Shown here: piece after piece, positions 45,859-56,742 of the stretch | How the letters are laid out: every line of letters begins with the position of its first letter | Numbering within the stretch: position 1 is the stretch's first letter | NCBI RefSeq assembly: GCF_963678635.1 | Contig: NC_087062.1 | Coordinates: 65,470,647-65,534,646, forward strand | Reading direction: 5' to 3' | Source: Symsagittifera roscoffensis | Lineage: Eukaryota; Xenacoelomorpha; Acoela; Convolutidae | Length of the DNA: 64,000 nt | The notes under the pieces: model-generated | What the model saw: the letters and a program-made list of their open reading frames with translations, nothing else | Database searches by the model: none | Told to the model about the DNA's origin: nothing | Position numbers and translations under genes: made by a program

Positions 45859-46240
45859 TTAGTGAAAAAATTTATGTTTATTGTAGTATTCTTCAAGAAA
45901 AAGAATTAAAAGGATTGTTGCTAAGGCAAATGTTATGATTGCCTTCTTTATACATTTGCATATTGTCAATATTAGGGATGATAAAAATGTTATAAAAATT
46001 ACAAATAGTAAAAAAATATCTGTTCTACTAAAAAATGGTTCAGATCATTTAAATAAAATTTTGGTTTTCGTACCTGTGAATATGGTCAATGACTTGGGAA
46101 AGTTGGAGATATATTTCAAATAGGGAGTAGAAAATTTAAAAAATATCGCAAAAAATGATTAAAACTATTATAAAAGCTTCAAAAGTATCAAAGAGAAATA
46201 TGAATAAAAGTTTAAGTATTGATAAAAAGTTTATGATCAT
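45857..46240 (-). other. hydrophobic ORF remnant between integrase and the third ORF
   Basis: A 34-codon frame from ATG 46240 (MIINFLSILKLLFIFLFDTF) is followed in neighbouring frames by 46130-45857, ending DIFLLFVIFITFLSSLILTI, a KCIKK spacer, then AIITFALATILLILFLEEYY. This gives about three membrane-type segments in ~125 codons. It lies where an env gene would be, but it is short and has no visible ectodomain. It may be a small membrane protein or a chance product of AT-rich DNA. Bases 46241-47000 on either side hold no supported frame. Confidence 0.35.
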
Positions 46241-47029
46241 GTTGAAAATTGTGTTGACTGATCGAGAGAAGAGCATTTAAGAAATGGCTTTTTGGTCGAA
46301 TATTTTTTGTTGTTTGGGGCAATTTACAAGTGTGGTCGAATTATTTATTGATTTTTTGACAAGTGGGTTGAGTTTTGTGAAAAGTTGTTTGGGGCAAATT
46401 TTATGGTGTTTGGGAGGTCTTCTTTTACTTTATTTTTATTTGTCAGGTGATCTGGGGTATTTTTGCAATTTTTGTACTTTAGGCTAAATTAATATGGTCG
46501 TACTTTTACTTTAGGCTAATTTAACATTTTTGTTTGGGGGGTTTTTGAGGTCTGAGTTGGGAAAATATTGTTGATCTTTGCGTTATTAGATAAGGGAGGG
46601 TTATGATATTATGTTGGTATTTATTTTAGTTGTCAATTTTTGACCTGGAGGTTGTAAAGTTATAGTTATAGATATGCCTGGAGTTTAATATTTTTCGTCT
46701 AATTGGTTTGTGCTAGAGTTATAGAAAGTGACGGATTGAATGAATCCTATTGGCTTAATTTTGAACTAGAATCGCTGCGTGTTTGCAGCATGTTATTTTG
46801 AAAAATGAAAGTTCAAAATGTTTCAGAGGTGTAAATATTATTAATTTTAAAATTAAAGCTGTTTTTGAAATTCAACTTTCTTTAATATTTTAGATTGTGG
46901 GATGAATGTTTTGTAGTTTTTACGTGGTTGATTTCAAAGTCGTGATGACTTTCTATCTTCTGATTTCTCGACTTGTTCTTGGGGTATAGTTTTTCCTATC
47001 ATTTTTCCGTTTTTCCTTTCTTTTTGAGG

Positions 47030-48877
47030 TAATTTTTGATCTAGCTTTTTTGTATTGTTTTTTGGTTTGTAGTTGGTTTTTTATTTTGTTTTTCAAGGTG
47101 AATGTCATTTTGCTCATTTATTTCATTTTCCGTATGTGGGTGATTTTGAATAACTTTTAAACCTGTGAAAGAATATAATTGAGTCAGTTCGCGTAGTGCG
47201 TATTCTTTTGGGTAGTAAGGCAATAGATTGTTTCTATGTTGAACAATTTCTTTTTGGTCTGAATCGGTGATTTAATATGTTACGTCAGTGGGTTTGGCGA
47301 TTATTTGGTATGGTCCTTACGAAGGGGTTGTAATTTTTCAGAAATTCTTTTTTGTGTATTAAAATTAGGTATTAAGACAATTGTTCCAATTTTTAAATCT
47401 GAGGCTGGTGTAAAGCGTGAATTTATTTGTTCGTTAATGTTTTGCCTTTGTAACAATTTTTTTGTTACTCTTCGGTAAATTTCATTGTGTTTTTTAGCTC
47501 TATTTAAAATCCATTCGGTGTGTGTACCGGAGGCTAATCTAAGGTTTTGTGGGTGATGAAAATGATCTTCATCATGCGTGTGTAAAGGTAGATTATAACA
47601 AACTGAGTCTTTACTCGGTTGGCAATGACCTTGTGCATTTTTATAAAGAGTTTGCTGTAAACATAATTGGCTTACGTGGCTTTTTATTAAAAACCATTTC
47701 GTATGGTGACATTCCTAGAGTTGTCGTAATTTGTAAATTATATGCTAAGGGAAATAATTTTACATCTGCTGACCATTCTGTGTATCTTGTATCATTTCCA
47801 TTGATGATACATCTAAGATATTCTTGTAATGAACGGGTCATACCTTCGACTAAACCGTTTTTCCAAGGTGCATGAGATGTACGCGGTGTGTGCTTAATGT
47901 TGTATAAATGACATAGTGTGATGATTTCATTATTTATGAATTCTGTACCGTTGTCTGTAACTAAAATTTTGGGTAATCCGAATTTGGCTATCCAGTGTTC
48001 ATAAAGTGTTGTGTAAGCATAATAAGCGTTTTAATGTGGTACTGGGTTGAGTGCTACATAATGTGTAAATGCGTCAACAATTACCATAATGTAGGAGTTT
48101 CCTTCAGAGGATGGTGAAATTGGTCCTTTTGTATCGAAGGAAATACGGTGGTTAAAATATAAACTTTGTCCTTTAAAATGTTGTTTTTGTGCTATTTGTT
48201 TTTGATTTGGATAAGGTTTATTTAGCTGACATACTATACAATCATTGCATAGTACTTTTATCCAAATTGGTGCATTTGGGAAATAAAATTTTTGTGTAAA
48301 ATTTGAATATGTTTTCTCTGATCCAGAGTGTCCTTTAATGTTTTGTGTATGTGAAATGTTAAAGCTATTAGAATCATACTTAAAGAGAGACAGGGAACTG
48401 TAGAATCATTTAAGTGATATTCTAGAAGGTCTGTGTTTTCATTAATTGTTGTATTATTAAATTTTCGAAAATATCGGAGGAGTGTTTTATTTCCTAAAAT
48501 TGTGGTATTTGCCTTTACGGGCTTAGTTTTGTATTTGTGCCATGATTTTAGTTGTCTAATTACTGGGTCAAGATTTTGATATTGTTTCAAGATAATAATT
48601 GTAATTTTATCTGTTGGAGGGAGAAAAATGTTTTCAATTTCTAATTTAGATGAAGGAATTGTATCAAGTGGGTCATGGAGGTCAAAAATTGATTTATTGT
48701 GTATTTTGAATCATTTATTTGTGGTCCTGATAAATTTATTTTATCAGTTAAATTTTGTTTTTCAATTAACGGAAAAAGGTCTTTTTTATGCGAGTGGTGT
48801 TTTTTTCGTTTTTGTTGGGTGTTATTTTTTATCCATTGTGAGTATGGAATTGGTTTGAAAGTTGATGTTCCAAGCAT
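47030..48877 (-). pseudogene. pol: linker and integrase, frameshifted
   Basis: A linker frame (48877-48641) is followed by 48590-48258 and then a +1-type shift near 48350 into the zinc-binding domain (ISHTQNIKGHSGSEKTY ... VLCNDCIVCQ, the HHCC pattern). The DDE core is present: RISFDTKGPISP (first Asp near 48136), ILVTDNGTEFINNE (second Asp near 47950) and APWKNGLVEGMTRSLQ (Glu near 47846). A TAA interrupts between the Asp residues near 48030. Downstream the C-terminus has several stops (47330-47000). No chromodomain was seen. Confidence 0.82.
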
Positions 48878-48981
48878 ATCAACTTCGTAGTGATTATTTT
48901 GGCAATCTAAGTAAAGTGGGAAGTGTTGTAGATTATTTATTTGTGATTGTTGAATGTCAGTTTTTACTGCATATTTGCATT

Positions 48982-49641
48982 CTAGTCGGGGTGATGTTTC
49001 GTCGTTTCGTCTTTTGCAAGGTAAAATTTTATATTTTTGGGTATTTCAACTGTAGTTTTTCGTGTAAGTAATTCAGGTGGTGTATTTCGACTTATTGTAT
49101 CTGGTAATGCAAGATTCTCTCCTGCTGTCCAAACTATATGTAAGTTTGGAAATTTCATTAGTATTAATTGAAATCTATAAACTCGATGATTAGGATTTGA
49201 CTTTTGTGTAAAGAGAAAAATGATTGGTTTATGATCTGTGAAAAGAACTGTTGGATGTTCTGATCCAAGTATCAGAAATTCATATTCTGTAAGTGTATAA
49301 ATTATAGCTGTACATTCTCTCATTAGAGTGGAGAGTCGTTGCTCTGCTTGAGTGAATAATCGGGAATTTGCTGATATAAGGTTCATTTTATTTGTACCAC
49401 TGTCTGATTGTAGTAATGCTGCGCCGATGCCAAAACTTGAAGCATCGCACATTGCAAAGAATGGTTGATTTGGATCTGGGATTGTATTTGAAGTTTGTTC
49501 AATTAAAAGTTTTTTAATTTCTTCAAATCGTGTTTGATGTTCAGTGGTCCATTCAAAATTATTTTGTTGTCGGAGGATATTATAGAATGGTCTTAAATAT
49601 AATTGCATTTTGTAAACGTACTTGCTTAAGAAATTTAACAT
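48982..49641 (-). CDS. pol: RT connection and RNase H
   Basis: An intact 219-codon stretch. It opens with the RT thumb/connection (FYNILRQQNNFEWTTEHQTR) and contains RNase H with its acidic residues: FAMCDASSFGIGAALLQ, STLMRECTAIIYTL, VLFTDHKPIIFL and ENLALPDTISRNTP. This region between RT and integrase fixes the Ty3/gypsy order. It ends with a tail that leaves frame near 48982. Confidence 0.88.
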   Translation of the reverse strand: MLNFLSKYVYKMQLYLRPFYNILRQQNNFEWTTEHQTRFEEIKKLLIEQTSNTIPDPNQPFFAMCDASSFGIGAALLQSDSGTNKMNLISANSRLFTQAEQRLSTLMRECTAIIYTLTEYEFLILGSEHPTVLFTDHKPIIFLFTQKSNPNHRVYRFQLILMKFPNLHIVWTAGENLALPDTISRNTPPELLTRKTTVEIPKNIKFYLAKDETTKHHPD

Positions 49642-50290
49642 TCCAAGGAATTCTTGGATTTTCTTTTTGTTTGTTGGTGGTTGAAGTTTTTGAATAGCAT
49701 CAACGCGCGATTTTAGTGGAGTGATTGTGTTTCTTTCTATATTATTTCCTAAAAATTTAACTCGTGTTAAAAAGAAGTGTGTTTTATCGGGGGCGGCCTT
49801 CAGATTTTCGTTCTGAAGTATTTTATGACTGTAAACATTTCTTCTTTTGTCTGTGATTGCATAAAAACATCGTCTAAATAGGTGATTGCGTTTTTCTTAA
49901 GTATTAGTGGTCTAAAAATTTTGCTCATAAAAGCTGAAAAAATGCTGCTGGTCCTATGGATATTCCATAGAATAGGCGGTTGAATTCATATTGTTGATTT
50001 CCAATAACAAATTGTGTTAAACGTCGTGATTGTTCATCTAGTGGCATTTGATTGTATGCACTATTCATATCTGCGGTTGTAAAGTATTTTCCGTTTGTTT
50101 TTGTTAAAATAACTTGTATTGGTTCAATAGGCCAATTGCATTTTGATTCATCTATTAGTGAATTGAGATATCTAGCGTCTAAAACTATTTTTAATGATTC
50201 TCCTTTTGCTAAGATTATAACAGGGTTAATAAATGTGTTACTTTTTGGTTGTTCTTCTTTGTTTACTGGTGAGATAATTTTGGTATTTTT
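49642..50290 (-). pseudogene. pol: reverse transcriptase palm and fingers, broken frame
   Basis: On the minus strand the expected gypsy RT motifs appear in order across several frames: VILAKGESLKIVLDARYLN, ADMNSAYNQMPLDEQSRR, FNRLFYGISIGPAAFSAFMS and AITYLDDVFMQS, with the catalytic YLDD codons at 49880-49869. At least two frame changes separate the pieces. The RT copies element RNA into DNA inside the particle. Confidence 0.85.
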
Positions 50291-51350
50291 CTAAAATATC
50301 CAGTAATCTATTTACCTTATCGTGTAAATGAATTGGTACTTTACTTGCTCTTTGTTTTTTGAAAACTGCTCCAGGTTTTAACGGGAGATATGGTGATGAA
50401 CTGATTTTCCCAACATCAAATTTTGATGTTGCGTAGACTGTTGAATATTTTAACAGTTGTTTTGCTAGTTTGTCAAATTCGATTTGTGTAATTTGCGAGT
50501 GTTCAAAGTTAAACATCGTTAAAAATTGTTGTTGTTCTTTCGTGTAATTTGTTATATTGAATAATGGTTTAAAATATGGTGTTTTTGTGAAATAATCTGT
50601 GTTCCTCTTTTCATTGCTTATTATGTTATTTATGGATAGTTCCTCGTTAAGAATTGTGGATTGACAAATATCTAATAATTGGAGTATATTATTTACGCGG
50701 TATGCTTTTTCATGTACGGGTGATATTGTAGCGTTTGTTTCGCAATATCCTAAAAGTCCTAAGGGTAATGTTACTTGATACGGTGTATTGTTATACACAT
50801 GTAGCGAAATGATGTTTGAATTCGTATTTTTCAAATATTTTATAGATGAAATCGTGATTTTGAAAAACTTATGAATAGGTTTAAACTCAAAGTCTGACAT
50901 AAAGAGTTGTTGTTTATTTTGACTTTTATCATATTGGTGAACTCGTTTTATTGAAAAGTTATATATATTTCCTGATAGTGGTTTCAGGTGTCTTCTTTGT
51001 TGGTTATATATTGGATAAAACTTTGAAAAGAATAGTGGTTGTTTATTTAGTCTTTGAAAAAATGTTAGGGATGTGTCTATTGTTTTTGTGTATTTATCTT
51101 TGATTAGTATTTTACTATTCAAGATGCTGATTTTTGGTATATATTTAGATATAAATGGTATACCAATGATATTGTGTTTAATATCAGTGATATGAAATAT
51201 TTGTTTAAATGGTTTGTTTAGAATTTTATTTTGCTCCATTGTTCTTGTGGGGATGAGGAATAATTGGACTTTTCCATAATTTACTAATGTTGATCCTTGT
51301 GCTGTTGCTAGTTTACTAGAGGTTTCAAGAGGTGTTAATTTTGGATGCAA
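50238..51350 (-). CDS. pol: pol: protease C-terminus and RT N-terminus
   Basis: A 370-codon frame continues the protease (HNIIGIPFISKYIP resembles the flap-distal region) into the reverse transcriptase entry: FDVGKISSSPYLPLKPGAVF, then KVPIHLHDKVNRLLDILEKY. The frame is lost near 50290, where RT continues in a neighbouring frame. The listed start is internal, after the TGA in the protease. Confidence 0.8.
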   Translation of the reverse strand: MHPKLTPLETSSKLATAQGSTLVNYGKVQLFLIPTRTMEQNKILNKPFKQIFHITDIKHNIIGIPFISKYIPKISILNSKILIKDKYTKTIDTSLTFFQRLNKQPLFFSKFYPIYNQQRRHLKPLSGNIYNFSIKRVHQYDKSQNKQQLFMSDFEFKPIHKFFKITISSIKYLKNTNSNIISLHVYNNTPYQVTLPLGLLGYCETNATISPVHEKAYRVNNILQLLDICQSTILNEELSINNIISNEKRNTDYFTKTPYFKPLFNITNYTKEQQQFLTMFNFEHSQITQIEFDKLAKQLLKYSTVYATSKFDVGKISSSPYLPLKPGAVFKKQRASKVPIHLHDKVNRLLDILEKYQNYLTSKQRRTTKK

Positions 51351-51913
51351 TGTTTTGATTTCATTCCATGTGGGAAAATTAATTATATTTCATTCTGCTC
51401 CTGAGTCAATTAAAAAATCAATTTCAAGATCTGGTGGTTGAAATTCTTTGTTTCTTGGGCTTTCTAAGAGAAATGGAATTGTCCAAATTTTTTCTCTTGG
51501 TTGTTTTTTTTTGTATATTTTGATAAATATGATTTGTGTTTAAACATTTTGTTTTGACATTTTCATTGGGTTTATTTACCGTGTTAATTTCGATTATTTC
51601 TTGTGCAGTTTGTGTAGTATTGATGGGTTCAATATAATAATTGTGAAGAATAATTGTCAATATCCAATTGATTTTCATATATATGTGATGTAAAAGGTTG
51701 TTCATATATAATAGGTTCGTAGTCGTTTTTGACTGTTATCATATTTATGGAGATGGTATTTTCTGTATCACTTTCTGTGTCTGATGATCCACAGTTTATT
51801 TGATTTAGTTGTAGTTCGTTATTTCCTGTGTCATCAATAACTGGGGGGTCTGATGTTGTTTCTTCATTTGACTGTACTTGATTAATATGTCTTTGATGTT
51901 TTGGTGTACTACT
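51351..51913 (-). pseudogene. gag-pol junction and aspartic protease start
   Basis: Short overlapping frames, including 51705-51424, lead into IDFLIDSGAE at about 51425-51394, the retroviral-type aspartic protease active site (DSG). A TGA follows immediately after DSGAE, and the same frame then continues as NIINFPTWNEI into the next ORF. One frame change occurs near 51440. These are inactivating changes unless bypassed. Confidence 0.7.
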
Positions 51914-52355
51914 TCTGTATCGATGTTAAAGAATTATTATAATGGTTATTATTCCTATGTGGTGATTGGGAATAATTTCTATATTGATTATTATAAGTTG
52001 AATTTCGATTTTGTGAATTATTCCGTGATCTGTTTTGATAATTGTCATTTGGTCTGTGATAGTTTGATCTGTTATATGAGTTATTTCTTGATCGATTGTT
52101 CGGGTAATTCTGATTTCGATTGTTCGAATAACTTCTATTTCGATTATGTGAATAGTTTCTATTTCTGTTATATGATGAGTTTCGTGATTGATTATTGGAA
52201 TAGTGTTTATTTCTTGGGTTTGATTGGGAATTGGATCTAGAAACAAATTGTGTTGCATTTGAATTTGATCTCGTATAGTTATTTCGACTATTTGATCGAT
52301 TATAATGATTTTGTGAAGAATTCTGTGTATTTCGTCGTTCTGGTGATCTTCCTCT
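51914..52355 (-). CDS. gag C-terminal Asn/Arg/Ser/Tyr-rich repeat tail
   Basis: In the gag frame, directly after a single TAG near 52354, the sequence continues as about 145 codons rich in Asn, Arg, Ser and Tyr, with repeating NRNRNYS- and NNRSRNNSYNRS-like heptads. It ends at TAG near 51914. Such tails resemble disordered RNA-binding segments. A longer 171-codon frame in another register (51926-52441), made mostly of Ile, Thr and His, is a shadow of this repeat. Confidence 0.55.
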
Positions 52356-55097
52356 CTAACTTGAGTTATATGGTGATTGATTCCTTGTGTAATTGGTGTT
52401 GTTCGGAAGTGGTTTTCCTGAACTGTTGTTACTGTATACATTTTTGTTTGGTAGATTTTGATCTTTCTTCATATATTGATAGAATGATTTATTTGGTTCT
52501 TTATACTTTTGAGGTTTGTTTTGGTTATCTTGTTGTTTTTGTCTACATTCGGAAATACTATGGCCGTATCGTCGGCAATAATTACACCATTTTTTGAAAG
52601 ATGGTCTGCCTTTAAAATTTGGGTGTTTTTCATAAATATTTAGTATTTCAGTGATTTTTTCAACTAGGTCTGTATCTGATTCCTGTATGTTAAGGATATG
52701 TGTAGTGTTTGTTTCAATTCGATTAACATATTGTAGTTTTAGATTTTCTGTGTCTTCAAGTTTCGTTGTGATTTCCACTTGCTCTAGTTTGTCTACTAGT
52801 TTTCGAAAACCTAAATCTGGCTCTCGAATTGAAGAAGGATGAGATGCTCTCTTTTTTATTGCTATTTTCCTTAATTGAGGTGTTAAGGTCATCATTAAAA
52901 TTTCTGTCATTTTTGTGTTTTTGTAGTCATGTGTATTTAATGAATATGCTTTTCGAACTAGTGTTTCGATACGTACTGCTAATTGTTTGATGGTTTCATT
53001 TGGTAATTTGCGAATTTCATTACATAAAACTCTTTGGTGTTGTTTATTTCTTTCGGAGTCAAACATTTTTGAAAATTCTTGTGTAAATCTTTTCCAGTCT
53101 GATTTTATTTCTATAGGTAAAACTGAAAACCATTTTTGAGCTGCGCCATCTAAAGTTGTTTGTATCAACGCTGTGCGTCGATGTATCCAATTTTGATGTA
53201 GTGTTGTATTAAATTGGTTCAGGTCCTATATTTAAAATTAAATTTGCTGTTACTGCATTTAAATAATCTTCTACAGAATATTCAGGGTCTGTTCCTCTGA
53301 ATACCTTTAGTGGTTTATTTGATGTTATTGATGATCCACCCATAAGGTATGGATTCATTGTTATCTGTAGTGATTCTGCGGCATTTGGCATTTCCGAAAA
53401 ATTTGAAAGTTGATTTTTTGTTAATTCGTGTTGTTGAAGGTAATATGGGAGTGGTATTTCATTTTGCATTTGAGTTGGTTGATACGAGTGCATAGTCATT
53501 GGGTTTTGTGGTTGAATTGGTTGAAAAGATTGTGTATTAGTTGGATTTGGCATATGGATTGGTTGTTGATTTCGTGTATCCGTTGGATTTGGAGAAAAAA
53601 TTCTATTATATGTATGAGGTCGTCGCGATCCTTGTTTGCAATATTCTTGGGTATATGGTGCAAAAATGTCTGGTTGTACATAATTATCGTCAGATGATAA
53701 GTATTCCGTATAATGAGGTGCTTGCTTTTTATTTTTTTTTTGTTGAAAGAGTGGGTAATTTTCACTATGATCCTGTGGAGGATGTGAATTAGTCCGAAAA
53801 TTTACTGAGTTGGTTGTTGTCATTGGGTTATCCCAATAGTGAGAACATACATGATTATTATTAGTTTTTCGTGGGGGATACTTTTGTTTTTGACAAAAGT
53901 GCATAATTATAATTGTGTTCTGCAAAATGTTTCTTGTGAACGTTCTTCGTGGTTTTGATGGTACTGTCATAGGTCTATATGTTTGATAATCCATATGTCA
54001 ATATTTTGGAGCAACCGAAGGTTTAACGGTTGATTGTAAGGTTACTTGTGCCAGTGAAATGTTTGTATTTTTTGGTGTTGTTAAATTTGGATGTATTGGT
54101 GAAATACTTTGTTGTGTAGTTGTTGTTGTTTGGACAATTTCTTCATTTATGAAGTGTGATGGTGTTTGGATATCTTGTTGTGTAAGATTCCTAGTTCCAT
54201 TAAGGTTTTCATTGTGTATGACGGTCGAATTTAAACTGTTATTTCGCGTATCAGGTAAAAATGTATTGTAGTTTAATGTTAGTCAATGGTTAGTGGTACT
54301 ACTTTTACATAATCTCTTTGGTAAGATATTGTACTTATTGCTTGACTTGAGATTGATTGTGGGATATTTATAAATGCAGGATGAGACCATTCAGGGTCCC
54401 AAACGTAGTCTGACTGTTCTGTAATGGCAGTATCATCATTTGGATTTTGAGGTCTGAAATTTTTTCATGCTTGTGAAATTAAGTCTATATTTTGTGTGAA
54501 ATAATCTATTATAAACCATGCCAAAATTTTTTGTAAGTCATGTTTTGTGTGTTGTGAAACATCGTCTTTAGTGAAATTTTCTTTGATTATATGTAGAAAA
54601 GTTGAAAATAAAGCAATTTCATTTCGTACTTTTGTATGTTTGGATGTTTCAGTTGGTGAGATAATGTGAAATTCTGTTTTTTCTAATATAAAAATATAGG
54701 TATATATTATTGCAAAAACTTCGTTAGTGATTGCTCTTTGTGAATTATGATATTGTATGCTTTTAATATATTCTAAGAATACTTTTGAAAATTCTAATTC
54801 AAGATCGTCTGTTTGAATTACATATTTACGATGATTCGTATTTGGTGTGCTGAATTCTATGGTGTAGATTCCATATTGTTGTGTTAAATTACATATATCT
54901 TTCAGATAATGTTCAATAATTTGTCTTTTGATTTTTACATCTGGGAATTCTGCTTTGCATGGGCTGATTCCGGGTTCAAACAAATTTACGAGTAAATTCT
55001 TGCAAAAATCATGTTGCCCTCTATTATCGGGTGCATCTATGAGGAAGGGGTAAACCTCTTCGTCATCTGGACTATCGTCACTTTGAGTGTGGCTCAT
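52356..55097 (-). pseudogene. gag: gag polyprotein with long N-terminal extension, frameshifted
   Basis: The reading begins at ATG 55097. Pieces are 55097-54465 (210 aa, acidic N-terminus), an open stretch to about 54283 after one TGA, a Thr/Asn-rich stretch to 54000, 53994-53209 (261 aa, Pro/Gln/Asn-rich, then GSSITSNKPLKVFRGTDPEY) and 53168-52356. The break near 53215 is a single-base shift inside the capsid. The last piece has the retrotransposon gag helices (TTLDGAAQKWFSVLP, LPNETIKQLAVRIE) and a CCHC zinc knuckle CNYCRRYGHSISEC near 52570. Added up, gag exceeds 850 codons, about twice the usual gypsy gag. The capsid packages the element RNA in cytoplasmic particles. Confidence 0.75.
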
Positions 55098-55251
55098 TTT
55101 TTCGTTTAATGACTGTTAATATTTAACTATTGATGTGTCCAATTGGTTGATTCCAATTATACAAGTGTACTGGTTTGTGTTTATATTGCTTTTTTATTCT
55201 TCTTTTTCCTCTTTTTGATGAACTTGAAGTTGTTTCTGAATCGGAAAAATA

Positions 55252-55539
55252 TTATTGATCGTGAATGGGACAATTTTTATCAATCGATTCTTTTAATTTG
55301 TAGACTTCATCTAAATTGCTGGCTTCTGATTCTGAAAATGCGTTTCTCTTTTTTGAAAATCTTTTTCGTGTGATTTGTTTTTGTTTGTTTATTATTTTTC
55401 TTTTTATTGTTAGTCGTTTTGTTCTAATGTATCCAACTGTTTGTGTATGAGGTGTGATTACAAGATCGTATTTTTGGTTATCTATCTCACAGTTGTGTAA
55501 AACGATTATTTGTTTATTTCCTAGATTTTTGAATGACAT
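55252..55539 (-). CDS. small basic ORF upstream of gag
   Basis: An intact 95-aa frame starts at ATG 55539. The N-terminal half is mixed (MSFKNLGNKQIIVLHNCEID). Residues about 40-67 are strongly basic (TKRLTIKRKIINKQKQITRK), resembling a nuclear-localisation or RNA-binding stretch, then comes an acidic tail. Ty3/gypsy elements normally have nothing ahead of gag. It could be an accessory protein, or an upstream ORF affecting gag translation. No known family recognised; the intact frame in a partly decayed element argues weakly for reality. Confidence 0.45.
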   Translation of the reverse strand: MSFKNLGNKQIIVLHNCEIDNQKYDLVITPHTQTVGYIRTKRLTIKRKIINKQKQITRKRFSKKRNAFSESEASNLDEVYKLKESIDKNCPIHDQ

Positions 55540-56722
55540 AAGGTTTAGGATGAGGGATGCAAAAAGTTGTTAGGTGATTTCTATTTTCTTAGACTGTTAG
55601 TTCTTACGATTTTTTGGTTAGCTTAACCTGGGTCTTTTTGTTCAGGGTTGGAGAAAAAAGTATATCAATTCCGAAGAATGATTTTTACTTTCTCGTGGCT
55701 AGTCTAAGCTAAGGTGTTAACTTACTTAATCTTACTTAGGGGTAGTGATTGTGTTCAAGGGTTGGAGAATAGTAAATCGATCCACAAGGTTCAGGTATAA
55801 TTAGAACGCAAGTAGTTCGTTAGATACTATTTTAAACTTACTAAGTCTAAGATTTATCCTGGGTCTGGTAAGAGGAGGGTTCAAGTGAAGGATGAATAAC
55901 CGAAGTTCTTCACTGTTTATCCTAATTTTGAATGGTTAATTTTGTTGAAAAATTTCTATTAGTCTTGGGTTTTTTTGGAAAATTGGATAGTGAATTGACG
56001 TTTGAGGTCGTTAGACACTTGTTAAGTAGGTGGGGGAGAACAAAATTGTTCTTTTTGATCCAAGGATAGGACTTGATGATCAGGTTTTAAATTTAATGAA
56101 ATAGAACATTTAATAAGATCCAAGGATAAGCCTTGATGATCTAATTTTAAAATTAAGTGAATATAATTTATTTTGGTTTAAATTTATTTAAGAAAAAGAT
56201 TTAGTTTTTTTAATGATATTAGTGAGCTTATGATTGCTGTTATGTTTAGGTGATGAAACATATTACTAATTTTTATTTTGATTTTCAATAAATATTTTTC
56301 AAACATGTTTTATATAAGACTGCAGAAATTAAGAAAACGATCTGAGATCTTTTTATCAATCGTTATTGTATATTAATAATTTTGTTTAGCGCCTGAAATG
56401 ATCATGAAGATTGACTTCAAAATTTTATGTTTGCAAATGAATATCTAAATTCATTGCTAATAAGATTCTAAATATAAAAGTTTTTGTTGGCTTTTGCCGT
56501 ACAATCATAAAACTATATGGTAAGTTTCTACTTTGTCGTATGTCGTCTCTTGTTCGAGGTCTTCTTACAAATCCGGGTAGTTGTTATCGTTCGGAATATC
56601 GGCTCTGATCTATTGAGTCGTAGAGACATTTCGATTAAATTATTATCGTATAACATTTTTAAAATGTTTTGTCTAAATTCTAATCTATTTTGGTTAAATC
56701 TAAGCTATTAAGGTCTTATTCG
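55540..56722 (-). other. 5' leader of the giant element
   Basis: About 1.2 kb between the primer-binding site and the first ATG of the small basic ORF. It contains paired near-repeats such as ccaaggataggacttgatga and ccaaggataagccttgatga (56060-56130) and tcaagggttggag/tcagggttggag motifs (55640-55770). It may hold packaging signals; no coding support. Confidence 0.45.
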
Positions 56723-56740
56723 AGACTTATGGTCGCACCA
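56723..56740 (-). promoter_or_regulatory. candidate primer-binding site
   Basis: Two bases after the 5' LTR the minus strand reads TGGTGCGACCATAAGTC, beginning with the TGG expected opposite a tRNA CCA end. The implied primer ends in GGTCGCACCA. The tRNA species was not determined. Confidence 0.55.
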
Positions 56741-56742
56741 GA

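Noticed and set aside
42973-46240. Retroviral-type env gene in the giant element
   Set aside because: No signal peptide, cleavage site, fusion peptide or long ectodomain with a membrane anchor could be seen; the hydrophobic remnant is too short.
51926-52441. 171-codon minus-strand frame rich in Ile, Thr and His
   Set aside because: It is the shifted register of the Asn/Arg/Ser/Tyr repeat tail of gag; the repeat keeps all registers open.
51878-53792. Plus-strand Tyr/Phe/Leu-rich frames
   Set aside because: Antisense shadows of gag and its repeat tail.
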